A DNA stretch of 64,000 nt from Comamonadaceae bacterium UBA4962 (GTDB taxonomy: Bacteria; Pseudomonadota; Gammaproteobacteria; Burkholderiales; Burkholderiaceae_C). The stretch is from contig DHAE01000029.1 of the NCBI GenBank assembly GCA_002397315.1, positions 216,486 through 280,485 of the forward strand. The letters are read 5' to 3'. Position numbers and translations under genes: made by a program. Below, piece by piece: positions 25,901 through 35,319 of this stretch (position 1 is its first letter; every line of letters begins with the position of its first letter). Under the pieces are notes generated by a model. The model did not search any database. It had not been told where the DNA came from and saw only the letters and a list, made by a program, of their open reading frames with translations.

Positions 25901-28900
25901 GTCACCCAGACCGACGCGGCCGCTTCCGACTGGTTGCCGTCCTTGTCGCGCGCGGTGACGACGAGTTCCACCTCGCCGGCCTCGTCGAGCCTGGCCTCGC
26001 ACAGCAGCAGGCCGCGGTTGTCGCTCTTGCCCGTGCAGACCGTGCCCAGGTCCTTGGTCTCGGTCTTGTTGTCGTAGCTGTAGAAGCCGCCCACCATGCG
26101 CTTGCGGCTGGTGGTGGTGATGCGGGCGATCGCCTGCACCTGCAGCGGCACGCCCTCCTGCGCCTTGCCGTCCAGGCCCAGCGCCAGCGCCTGGAAACGG
26201 ATCTTCTGCGCGGCCGAGACCCAGCCTTCGGTCTTGATGCCGGCCACCACCGCGGCGGGCCACACGGTCTGCGTGCTGCGCAGGGTCTGCACCTCGCCGT
26301 TGGGGTCGGAATAGGTGGCTTCGAGCACCAGGTCCTGCGCGCGGCGGGCGTTGGGAATGTTGTCGATCGCCACCTTGCCCGCGCCGTTGCGGTCCAGCGT
26401 CACGGCCAGCTTGTCGGCGATCACGCGGGCGTCGTCGCTGGCGGCGGGTTCTTCGTCGTCACCCCCCGAGGCGGCCTGGGGCTGGGCGCCCTTGCGGCGC
26501 GGCGGCTCGAAGCTGAACGCGTCGAAATCCGGGAACTGCAGCGATTTGCCGCGCACCAGCGCCGACACGCGCACCGGCAGGTTGGCCGCGGCGCCGCCCG
26601 CGACGTAGTTCACCTGCACGTCGGTGGGCACCGAGCGCGGGCGCACCAGCGGCTTCTTGTCCGCGGGCGCGATGCGGCCCTCCAGCACCGGCAGGCGGAA
26701 CTCCTCGACGCGGAATTCGCCGGAGGTGAAGCTGCGTCCCCGGCCGTCCTCGTCGCCACGCAATTCGACGCTGTAGACCCCCAGTTTGGCGGCGGGGGGC
26801 AGCGCGAAGCTGCTCTCGGCGCTCAAGCCTCCCGTGGGGGTGCGGCGCCACTGCAGCGGCTGGGTGTACTGCTGGCCGCTGCCCACGTGCGTGATGGCGA
26901 GCGTGTGCGGCTCGGCATCCGGCAGGCCGAACCCCTGGCGGTTCTGCGTGCGCAGGATGTGCTTCATCGAGACCGTCTCGCCGGCGCGCAGCAGCGTGCG
27001 GTCGAAGATGGTGTGCGCGATCTGGTCGGGGTCGGGCTGGCTGCTCGTGGGCACGTTGAAGCGCCACGATTCGATGCCGCGCTGCCAGTCGCTCCAGGTG
27101 AAGGCGAGGTCCTGCACGCCGTCCGGCCCCGCGGCGCGCGCGCTCACGAAGTAGGCGCTCATGCCCTCCAGCCCGTCGCGGCCGGGGCAGGACGGCGGCT
27201 CGGGCGACAGGCCTTCGAAGCGGGCGATGCCCTGCGCGTCGGTCTTGGCCGTGGCCAGCTCGCGACCGTCGCAGGACGACACGCGCACCAGCGCGCCGGG
27301 CACCACCTGCCCCTTGTCGAGCGTCGTCACCCAGGCGGCGGCGTTCTCGCGGCCGAGCTTGAAATGCACGCCCAGGTTGGTCACCAGCGCGGTCGTGCGC
27401 ACGTACATCGTGCGCGCGGCGCCATGGCGCGGATCCAGCAGCGATTGCCCCAGCATCGGCGATGCGATCTCGACCACGTGGAAGCCCGCGGGCAGCGGAA
27501 TGCCCACCACCTCGAAGGGACGCGGATCGCCGTTGGCGGGCTTGGGCAGGTCGAGCGTGCGGGCCTGCGGCTGCGCGCCGAGCAGCGACACCATGCGCGA
27601 CTGCACGCTGCGCTTGTCCTCGTCCTGCAGCACCTGGGGCAGCGCACCGCGCGCATCGCGGCGCGCCTCGTCGCGCGGCACGAGGTAGTCGTCGTAGCGG
27701 CGCACCCGGCGGTACCAGGCGATGATGTCCGCGTCGGCCGTGGGCTGCAGGGTGCTCACCTTGCCGGCGGTCGCGGAAGCGGCGCCGGAAGCCGCGGAGG
27801 CCGCACCGGCCGGTGCCGGCGCAGCGCCGGGCGCCAGGCCGCGCACGCGCAGATCGGCCTCGACGTTGCGCAGCGTCACCGGCAGCAGGGCCGGGCCCTT
27901 GTCGCCTTCGGCGAAGCGCTCCACCACGCCGAACGGCGCAGCGGCGAACTTCGCGAGCGGCGGCATCGGGCCGGTGGCCACGGCCAGCGGGAAGCCGTCC
28001 GCATTGCGCAGCGTGCGGCCGGAGGCGTCCTTGAAATCCTTGGGCAGTTCCAGGCGCAGCGAGGTCTGCGGCGTGAACGGCGGCATGAACTGCACGCCCG
28101 TCACCACCGTGTCGCCATCGCCCTCGCCGTCCAGGCGCGGCTTGAAGGTTTCCTTGTCGGACTTCAGGCGGATCGCCTCGGCGAGCTTGCGCGGCACCGG
28201 GGCGTTGAACGACAGGCGCATGGGCCGGATCGGCAGGCAGGCGGCCTGCGCGTTCTCGCGCTCGCAGCCGAAATCGGCGCTGAACGGCTCGCGCACCGTG
28301 TAGGCGTACCGGCGCTCCACCGCGTTCTGCACGCCGCTCGGCGTGGCCACGCCCTTGCCGAACACCAGCTGCACCTTGGTGCCGGAGGTGAGCCGCCGGT
28401 TGCAGGCGAGCGTGGCATAGCGCAGCGGCGCCTGTTTGGCGGCATTCTCCAGCCCCTGCGACTGGAGCAGCGCGGCGCGGTCCGCGCCGTCGATGATGCG
28501 CACCGGAATGCGCTCGCCCACGTCTTCGGCCACGCACCAGACGTTGGCCTGCACGCTCTCCACCGTGGCCGGGCCGTTCAGCTGCAGCAGGAAGAACTGT
28601 TCTTCGTCGATGGGCTGGTAGGTGCCGGGGCGCACGCTCTGCACGAAAGGCCCGCCGGTGTTGAACGCGTAGCGGGTGGTGCCGGTGAGCGCGGCACCCG
28701 CGGCCGACTTGAAGCCGGGCTTGGCCGTGGCCGTGCAGCGGGTGCCGGGCGGCAGATCCTGCGCGAAGTCGTACACCCATTCGCGCTCGCCGGTCCAGCG
28801 CCCGGTGCCTTTCGCGGCCTCGCCCGCCTCGCATTCCACCGTGAACGGCGCCGGTGTCTTCGGATCGCCGAAATTCACCGCGGCGGCATCGAACTTGGCG

Positions 28901-29037
28901 ACCACCTGCCGCACGCGCGCCACCTCGCCCTGCGGGGAGAAGCTGGCGACGGAGAGGGCCTGCGCGGCGCCGGCCAGCCCGAAGCCGAGGAAGGCGGCGA
29001 GTGCCGTGCGGACGATGTGCTGCGTTGTTGTTGTCAT
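22993..29037 (-). CDS. Large bacterial alpha-2-macroglobulin with intact thioester motif
   Basis: 2014 residues, longer than the E. coli homologues (about 1500-1650). The signal peptide ends at AGAAQA with no lipobox cysteine, so it is probably periplasmic and soluble. The thioester motif CLEQ is present (C1521-Q1524), so it should trap proteases covalently; this sets it apart from the thioester-less class. N-terminal MG domains, a central macroglobulin core and the alpha-helical domain after the thioester can be followed. Such proteins are thought to protect the periplasm together with PBP1C. pbpC lies downstream on the same strand but not adjacent. The start at 29037 (MTTTTQHIVR) is the first giving a signal peptide. 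Confidence 0.93.
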   Translation of the reverse strand: MTTTTQHIVRTALAAFLGFGLAGAAQALSVASFSPQGEVARVRQVVAKFDAAAVNFGDPKTPAPFTVECEAGEAAKGTGRWTGEREWVYDFAQDLPPGTRCTATAKPGFKSAAGAALTGTTRYAFNTGGPFVQSVRPGTYQPIDEEQFFLLQLNGPATVESVQANVWCVAEDVGERIPVRIIDGADRAALLQSQGLENAAKQAPLRYATLACNRRLTSGTKVQLVFGKGVATPSGVQNAVERRYAYTVREPFSADFGCERENAQAACLPIRPMRLSFNAPVPRKLAEAIRLKSDKETFKPRLDGEGDGDTVVTGVQFMPPFTPQTSLRLELPKDFKDASGRTLRNADGFPLAVATGPMPPLAKFAAAPFGVVERFAEGDKGPALLPVTLRNVEADLRVRGLAPGAAPAPAGAASAASGAASATAGKVSTLQPTADADIIAWYRRVRRYDDYLVPRDEARRDARGALPQVLQDEDKRSVQSRMVSLLGAQPQARTLDLPKPANGDPRPFEVVGIPLPAGFHVVEIASPMLGQSLLDPRHGAARTMYVRTTALVTNLGVHFKLGRENAAAWVTTLDKGQVVPGALVRVSSCDGRELATAKTDAQGIARFEGLSPEPPSCPGRDGLEGMSAYFVSARAAGPDGVQDLAFTWSDWQRGIESWRFNVPTSSQPDPDQIAHTIFDRTLLRAGETVSMKHILRTQNRQGFGLPDAEPHTLAITHVGSGQQYTQPLQWRRTPTGGLSAESSFALPPAAKLGVYSVELRGDEDGRGRSFTSGEFRVEEFRLPVLEGRIAPADKKPLVRPRSVPTDVQVNYVAGGAAANLPVRVSALVRGKSLQFPDFDAFSFEPPRRKGAQPQAASGGDDEEPAASDDARVIADKLAVTLDRNGAGKVAIDNIPNARRAQDLVLEATYSDPNGEVQTLRSTQTVWPAAVVAGIKTEGWVSAAQKIRFQALALGLDGKAQEGVPLQVQAIARITTTSRKRMVGGFYSYDNKTETKDLGTVCTGKSDNRGLLLCEARLDEAGEVELVVTARDKDGNQSEAAASVWVTRQGELWFGGEDHDRIDVLPEKKSYQPGETARLQVRMPFRQATALVSVEREGVIDMRVVQLNGQDPTVQLKIEEGWGPNVYVSVLALRGRLREVPWYSFFTWGFKAPREWWTAFWYEGKEYVAPTAMVDLSKPAYRLGLAELRVGAKAHRIEVKVAADKESYAVRGKAQVTISATLPDGKPAANAEVAVAAVDQALLELMPNTSWNLLDAMLQRRAWGVETSTAQMEIIGRRHYGKKAVPAGGGGGRAQTRELLDTLLLWQPAVRLDANGRAQVTVPLNDALTTFKIVAVADAGTGLFGTGSTSIRATQDLQIISGLPPLVREDDQFRAQFTLRNTTKAAMKVEVAPRATLLTLEKQTVDIPAGEAREVAWNVTAPPQLAQTRAEAILWEIEARDTTPGAGGARDALKATQRLVPAVPLTVQQATLVQVDGSFGIDVKPPADAIPGRGGLKMSLQPKLAEGLPGVRDWFANYPFICLEQKTSKAVGLRDGKLWQAVVGQLPTYLDGDGLASYFPPQAGSGNRGSDTLTAYLLAATHEASSLDPAFALSPEVRAPMERGLIAFVEGRIQRDFWSPRKDLDMRKLAAIEALSRYGKATGRMLSSITVAPNQWPTHSVIDWLNVLRRVPDAPQREQRLAEATQILKARLSYQGTKLVFSTEQDDYWWWLMQNGDVNTARLMLAVMDDPAWKDDMGRLANGFIARQQGGAWHTTTANLWGGLALEKFSAKFEATPVTGTTRAAMGANTATVDWSKVGRVSTAGAAGAPHQTTWFGAPAAPGNLTHNGMFLPWSAAGGKETLSVTQQGTGKPWLTLQSVAAVQLKAPFSAGYTVKKTVTPVEQAVAGQYTRGDVLRVKLEVTSTADMTWVVLTDPVPGGATILGNGLGRDSEIATQGEQRGGGGSGWLAFEERSFEAWRGYYEYVSKGSLTAEYTVRLNNVGEFALPPTRVEAMYAPEMFGETPNARMKVQAAK

Positions 29038-29205
29038 GGATGTGCGTGCGGTGGCGCGCCCCCTCGGGACGCCTGCGGCAAAGGCAAAGGGCAAACCCTG
29101 AAAGCGTAGCCCATCGGCAGGGCCTCCACCACCGGCCGCCACGCCGAGTTGTAAACGGCCTACACGGGCACGGCGGTATACATCCCACAATCGCGGGGCG
29201 CCTTC

Positions 29206-30462
29206 ATGAGCGCCCCTGCCATGCCCGACACCCCCTCCAAACGCCGCTGGGAGATCGACGCCGTCCGCGGACTGATGCTGGTCCTGATGACGGTCACGCA
29301 CCTGCCCACCCGGATCACGCTCCCGCTCGGCCAGCCGTTCGGCTATGTTTCGGCCGCGGAGGGCTTCGTGCTGCTGTCCGCCTACATGGCGGGCATGGTG
29401 TACGGGCGGACCGCCGCACGGCGCGGCGTTCCGGCCATGCGCCACGCCTTCCTGCGCCGCGCCGCCAAGATCTGGGCCTGCCAGGCGGCCACGCTGCTCT
29501 TCCTGTTCACCATCATCACCTTCATCGGCATCGAGGTGAACGAGATCGCCATCAAGGGCCTGCTCACCTTCTACTTCGCGCAGCCGCTCGACGCCCTGAT
29601 CGGCGGGCTGCTGCTGGTCTACGAGCCGCCGCTGCTGGACATCCTGCCCATCTACGTGCTGTTCATGCTCGCGAGCCCCTGGGTGATGTCGGTCGGGCTG
29701 CGCCGCGGCTGGGCCCCGGTGCTGGCCGTGAGCACCGCGCTGTGGTTCCTCGCGCAGTTCGGCCTCTCGCAATGGGTGTACGACGCCGCGAACGCGGTGG
29801 TGGAGAACCCCATCCCCTTCCACGAAACCGGCACGTTCTCGATGTGGGGCTGGCAGTTCCTCTGGGTGCTGGGCCTCTGGATGGGGGCCTCGCGCAACGA
29901 TCCGGCCGCGCCTGCCTTCACGTTCCCGCGCTGGGCGGTGGCGGCGGCCATGGCGCTCGCGCTGGTGGGCTTCGTCTGGCGCCACGCCATCGGGCAGGTG
30001 CCGTTCGGCGACGGCCTGCCGGCCTGGAACCTGGCGTTCGACAAGTGGCAGTTGGGCCCGCTGCGGGTGCTCAACCTGTTCGCGCTGCTGGTGCTGGCGA
30101 TCCGGTTCGGGCCGGCGCTGATGGCCCGCCTGCCGCGGCTGCGCTGGCTGGAGACGCTGGGCCGCGCCTCGCTGCCGGTGTTCTGCGCCCACCTCGTGGT
30201 GGTGCTGCTGGTGCTGGGCTGGTTCGGTGCCAACTACCAGCGCCCGTGGGCGGTGGACATCGCCCTGCTGGCCGCCTGCTTCGGCGCGCTCTATGCCGTG
30301 GCGCGCGTGACGCTCTGGCTCGACAGGCAGCCCGACGACGACACCGTGCCGCTGCCGCCGCCCGTACCCTACGCGGAAAAGCCGCCACCGCTCACGCACG
30401 ACGAGGACGAGCTGCCCCGGACGCCAGAGCACTTGGCGCCGACCACCCCCCGGATCCTCTGA
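29206..30462 (+). CDS. opgC: OpgC-family integral membrane protein (glucan modification)
   Basis: 418 residues with about ten transmembrane helices. The opening RRWEIDAVRGLMLVLMTVTH and the SAAEGFVLLSAYMAGMVYGR segment are typical of OpgC (PF10129), an acyltransferase-3-like family that adds succinyl groups to osmoregulated periplasmic glucans. The C-terminal tail is Pro/acid-rich and cytoplasmic. No opgGH is nearby. It diverges from the alpha-2-macroglobulin gene; a TATACAT at 29177-29183 in the 168-bp spacer is a possible -10 box. Confidence 0.85.
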   Translation: MSAPAMPDTPSKRRWEIDAVRGLMLVLMTVTHLPTRITLPLGQPFGYVSAAEGFVLLSAYMAGMVYGRTAARRGVPAMRHAFLRRAAKIWACQAATLLFLFTIITFIGIEVNEIAIKGLLTFYFAQPLDALIGGLLLVYEPPLLDILPIYVLFMLASPWVMSVGLRRGWAPVLAVSTALWFLAQFGLSQWVYDAANAVVENPIPFHETGTFSMWGWQFLWVLGLWMGASRNDPAAPAFTFPRWAVAAAMALALVGFVWRHAIGQVPFGDGLPAWNLAFDKWQLGPLRVLNLFALLVLAIRFGPALMARLPRLRWLETLGRASLPVFCAHLVVVLLVLGWFGANYQRPWAVDIALLAACFGALYAVARVTLWLDRQPDDDTVPLPPPVPYAEKPPPLTHDEDELPRTPEHLAPTTPRIL

Positions 30463-30522
30463 CCTCGTGCCGCACCGCCGCCGGTCCCGCCGTAGAAATG
30501 GCGTACAGGGGAATGGAAAGAC

Positions 30523-30556
30523 GTTTCATCGGCATGTCATCGACGATTTTTAGCAT
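30523..30556 (+). promoter_or_regulatory. PHO box and -10 element upstream of the phytase-like gene
   Basis: GTTTCAT (30523-30529), spacer CGGC, ATGTCAT (30534-30540): 11 of 14 bases match two CTGTCAT half-sites at the canonical 11-bp period. Exactly 10 bases later comes TAGCAT (30551-30556), the normal distance from a PHO box to the -10. It lies 31 bp before the ATG at 30587. The same -10 sequence and spacing recur before phoX at 62.3 kb. Confidence 0.72.
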
Positions 30557-30586
30557 TTCTATCTTCTTTGGCATCCAGGAGATGAA

Positions 30587-31714
30587 ATGGACTCGAGATC
30601 GGCAAAGCGTTCCACCGCAACGGTGCTGCTGGCGATGGCAGGATGGGCAACGACGCTGGGACTTGCAGGGTGCGGCGGCAGTGGCGGTGATCCGTCCGAG
30701 CAGATCGGCTCGCTCCGGCTCATCGGCAGTCAGGCGATATCCACCGACACGGTGTTCGGAGGCGTCAAGTTCGGCGGCATCTCCGGGCTCGACCGTGCAT
30801 CCGACGGCAGCTATTGGGCGATTTCGGACGACCGCGGCGAGCAGGGCACGCCCCGCTTCTACAACCTGTCCATCCAGTTCGACGACCAGGCCTTCCGGGG
30901 CGTATCCATCCGCAGCATGGTCTCCCTGCAGGGGCGCGACGGGCAGGTGCTGCCGCGCACCCGCACGGTGGACCCTGAAAGCATCCGGGTGGCGCCCAAC
31001 GGCAATCTCTTCGTGTCCAGCGAAGGCAATTTCAGCACCAAAGCGGCCGAGCTCCACCAGCCCTTCGTGCGCGAGATCCGCACCGATGGCTCCTTCGTGC
31101 GCGAATTCCAGACGCCGGCGGCCTTCGACTACGTGGACAACGCCACCACCGGCGGCTCCAGCAACGCGATGTTCGAATCGCTGGCCGTCACGCCCGACGG
31201 CCGGCTGTTCACGGCCAACGAAGACGCGTTGATCCAGGACCGCGGAGCCGCGCAAGGCGACACGGGCAACGTGGTGCGGTTCGTGCAGCTGGACCTGAAG
31301 ACCGGCAAATCCGGGCCGCAGTATGCGTATCCGCTGACGAAAACCTCGTCTGCCGGCAGCTTCGGCCTGACCGAGATACTGGCCGTTTCCGACCATGAAT
31401 TCCTGGCGCTGGAGCGCTCCTACGTGGGCGGCGTGGGCAACACGATCCGCATCGTCAAGACCCGCATCGATCCCGGGACCACCGATGTGAGCAACATCCC
31501 GAGCCTGGCCGGCGCGCGCTACCAGCCCATGTCGCGCGAAGTGCTGCTCGAAATGCCGCCGGTGTACCAGGGCGTGAAGATGGACAACGTCGAGGCCATG
31601 GCGTGGGGCCCGCGCCTGTTGAACGGCAACCGCACACTGGTGCTGGCGGCGGACAACAATTTTTCCAGTACGCAGACCACGCTGTTCCTGGCCTTCGAGG
31701 TACGGGCGCAGTGA
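30587..31714 (+). CDS. Esterase-like/phytase-like lipoprotein (PF13449 type)
   Basis: 375 residues. The signal peptide ends in a lipobox (LGLAGCGG, C29), so it is probably a lipoprotein. The body is a beta-propeller-like fold of the 'esterase-like activity of phytase' family: FGGISGLDR, SYWAISDDRG, TVDPESIRVAP, MFESLAVTPDGRLFTANED and MDNVEAMAWGP. These families act on phosphate esters or organophosphates; the exact substrate is unknown. The AGGAG site lies 5 bases before the start. A PHO box upstream suggests induction by phosphate starvation, which supports a phosphate-scavenging role. Confidence 0.86.
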   Translation: MDSRSAKRSTATVLLAMAGWATTLGLAGCGGSGGDPSEQIGSLRLIGSQAISTDTVFGGVKFGGISGLDRASDGSYWAISDDRGEQGTPRFYNLSIQFDDQAFRGVSIRSMVSLQGRDGQVLPRTRTVDPESIRVAPNGNLFVSSEGNFSTKAAELHQPFVREIRTDGSFVREFQTPAAFDYVDNATTGGSSNAMFESLAVTPDGRLFTANEDALIQDRGAAQGDTGNVVRFVQLDLKTGKSGPQYAYPLTKTSSAGSFGLTEILAVSDHEFLALERSYVGGVGNTIRIVKTRIDPGTTDVSNIPSLAGARYQPMSREVLLEMPPVYQGVKMDNVEAMAWGPRLLNGNRTLVLAADNNFSSTQTTLFLAFEVRAQ

Positions 31715-31772
31715 CAGGCACGTCGCGGCGCGGCCAGGCCATGCCGCGGCGGTTGCCGGACCGGCGCGCGGT

Positions 31773-32624
31773 CTACCGGCCTGCGCCCGCGACCCATCCC
31801 CGCCCGGCCGTGGCCTGCGCTGCGGCGGCGGGCGCCACCTCCGCCTGCACCTGGGGCATGCGCCCTTCGGCCTGCTGCAGATACGGCCGGATGGCCGACT
31901 GCCACAGGTCGTAACCCGCGGCATTCATGTGCAGCCGGTCGGGCCCGAACAGCTCGGCGCGCGGCTGGCCGTCGGCCGCCATCATGGGCGAAAAGATGTC
32001 GATGTAGTCGGTATCGGGCACGCCGCGCAGGTAGGCGGCGAGCAGCCCGTTGGCCTCGCGGATCTGCGGCAGCAGCGCGCTGCGCAGCGGGCTGGGCTTG
32101 ATCGAGACGTAGCTGATGCGGGTGCCCGGCAGTTCGCCGCGCACGGTGGTCACGAAGGAGCGCAGGCTCTCCAGCACCTGCGCGGGGCTGCGGCCCTCGG
32201 CCAGGTCGTTGTCGCCCGCATAGACGATCACCTGGCGCGGCCGGTACTGCAGCACCAGGCGCTTCACGAAGTAATTGCAGTCGGCCATGGTCGAGCCGCC
32301 GAACCCCCGGTTGATCACCACCGGCAGTTGCCGGAAGTCTTCCCGCAGGTCCGTCCAGAGGCGGATGGTCGAGCTGCCCAAGAAGAGCACGCCCCCGGCC
32401 TGCGGCAAACCGGCCTGGTCGGCGGCGGCGAAGGCATCCATGCTCGACTGCCAGCGCGCATAGGGCGCAGGCAGCACGGCCGTTTCCGCAGCGGCCGGCG
32501 CGGGCACGGGCACCGACGCAGGCGCAGGCGTCGCCCATGCGCCCGCCGCAGGCAGCAGCGCAGCACACAACGCAGCCACGGCGGTGCGGCCGCAGTGTGG
32601 AAAGCGGGAGAAGCTCAGGGGCAT
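31773..32624 (-). CDS. Exported SGNH/GDSL-family hydrolase
   Basis: 283 residues: signal peptide (VAALCAALLPAAGAWA), Pro/Ala linker, then an SGNH fold. Block I is VLFLGSSTIRLW (catalytic Ser probably S85), block II the Gly in GFGGSTMADCN, block III YAGDNDL (Asn), and block V DRLHMNAAGY (Asp and His). It is probably a periplasmic esterase or lipase/acetylesterase with unknown substrate. It converges with the phytase-like gene, with a 58-bp gap. The start at 32624 is chosen for the signal peptide; the longer frame to 32810 lacks one. Confidence 0.85.
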   Translation of the reverse strand: MPLSFSRFPHCGRTAVAALCAALLPAAGAWATPAPASVPVPAPAAAETAVLPAPYARWQSSMDAFAAADQAGLPQAGGVLFLGSSTIRLWTDLREDFRQLPVVINRGFGGSTMADCNYFVKRLVLQYRPRQVIVYAGDNDLAEGRSPAQVLESLRSFVTTVRGELPGTRISYVSIKPSPLRSALLPQIREANGLLAAYLRGVPDTDYIDIFSPMMAADGQPRAELFGPDRLHMNAAGYDLWQSAIRPYLQQAEGRMPQVQAEVAPAAAAQATAGRGWVAGAGR

Positions 32625-32751
32625 GGAAGCGGCGCTCCGTGAAGTGCAACTGCGTGAGAGCGATTGTCCCGCGCAGCATTCCCCTGGCACACAATTTTTA
32701 CAATTTGCCGCCCAGTCGTTACAAAAATCGCGTCTGCAGCGTCCAAGGCCG

Positions 32752-33738
32752 TTACTGCGGCTGGAAACCGCTCGCCTGGATGATGCGCGTCCAGGCCTGC
32801 GTGTAGGCACGCTCGCGCGTGGTCAGTTGCTGCGGCGTCATCGGCGTCACCGTGAGGCCGAGCGCGACGAGGTGCTCGCGCACGTCGGGGCGGGCCAGCA
32901 CCTGGGCCAGCGCATCGGAGAACTGCTGCACGGCCCGCGCGGGCGTGCCGGCCGGCGCGTAGAAGCCGTAGTACGGAAGATCCTCGAAACCCTTCAGGCC
33001 GAGTTCGCCGAAGGTGGGCACGTCGGGCAGCGCGGCCTGGCGCTGCTCGCCCAGCACGGCCACGATGCGCAGCTTGCCGGCGCGGTGGTTCTCCAGGAAG
33101 TCGGGCACCGAACCGACGCCGGCCGCGATCTGGTTGCCCAGCATGTCGCCCATCATCGGCGCGCTGCCGCGGTACGGCGCGGACACCAGGTCGAGCTTGA
33201 AGCGCTCGCCGATCAGCTTCACCAGGAACTCGGGCGTGGAGGCCGGCGCGGGAATGCCCACCGCGCTCTTGCCGCCCTGCCCCTTCACCCAGGCCACGTA
33301 GTCCCCGAAGCTGCGGGCCGGCGTGCCGCTGGAGATGGCGAAGGCGTTCACGAAGGTGGCCACGCCGCCCACGCCGATGAAATCCTGCGCCGGATCGAAG
33401 CCGGGGTGCTTCACCACCTGCGGCAGGATCGAGATCGTGTGGTCGTGCGTGAAGAACAGCGTATTGCCGTCGGGCACCGAGGTCTTGAGCACCTGCGCGG
33501 CGATCTGTCCGCCCGCGCCGGGCCGGTTCTCCACCACCACAGGCACGCCGAGCACGTCCTTGAGCTTGTCGGCGAGCAGCCGCGCGATCGCATCGGAGCC
33601 CCCGCCGGGCGGAAAGCCCACGAGGATGCGCAGCGTCTTGCCGCCCTGGGCCAGCGCCGCGAGCGGCAGGCCCGACGACGCCAGCGCGGCGCCGGCAAGG
33701 GTGGCATGGGAGAGCAGGCGGCGGCGGGACAGGGTCAT
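32752..33738 (-). CDS. Bug-family tripartite tricarboxylate receptor (solute-binding protein)
   Basis: 328 residues. The signal peptide begins MTLSRRRLLSH and ends at LAALAQ, possibly Tat-type. The mature protein has the Bug hallmarks: LVGFPPGGGSDAIAR, VVENRPGAGGQIAA, and the proline-rich FYAPAGTP segment. Such periplasmic receptors bind carboxylates or amino acids; no TctB/TctA membrane genes are adjacent, so it may serve as an orphan receptor or sensor. Its start lies 54 bp after the argH stop on the same strand, and the two may share a transcript. Confidence 0.9.
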   Translation of the reverse strand: MTLSRRRLLSHATLAGAALASSGLPLAALAQGGKTLRILVGFPPGGGSDAIARLLADKLKDVLGVPVVVENRPGAGGQIAAQVLKTSVPDGNTLFFTHDHTISILPQVVKHPGFDPAQDFIGVGGVATFVNAFAISSGTPARSFGDYVAWVKGQGGKSAVGIPAPASTPEFLVKLIGERFKLDLVSAPYRGSAPMMGDMLGNQIAAGVGSVPDFLENHRAGKLRIVAVLGEQRQAALPDVPTFGELGLKGFEDLPYYGFYAPAGTPARAVQQFSDALAQVLARPDVREHLVALGLTVTPMTPQQLTTRERAYTQAWTRIIQASGFQPQ

Positions 33739-33792
33739 GGCGGGGCTCCGGTCAGGAACAGGACAACGCGGGAAGGGAGTGCGGCCGGGGGT

Positions 33793-35268
<1,476 letters not shown>

Positions 35269-35319
35269 GGAGGGCAATAATCCGGAGGTTTCGGTCACCC
35301 GGAACGCCCGGATGCCGCA

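Noticed and set aside
23221..29109. A 1962-codon open frame antisense to the macroglobulin gene
   Set aside because: Its translation is rich in Arg, His, Gly and Ala with no domain or start signal. Long antisense frames are expected opposite high-GC coding DNA, and the macroglobulin reading shows clear motifs (signal peptide, CLEQ).
30500..30512. A third copy of the ECF motif (GCGTACAGGGG also occurs here)
   Set aside because: The 11-mer matches the DUF3455 -10 region, but no TTGRATCC lies 16 bp upstream, and the PHO box explains this promoter better.
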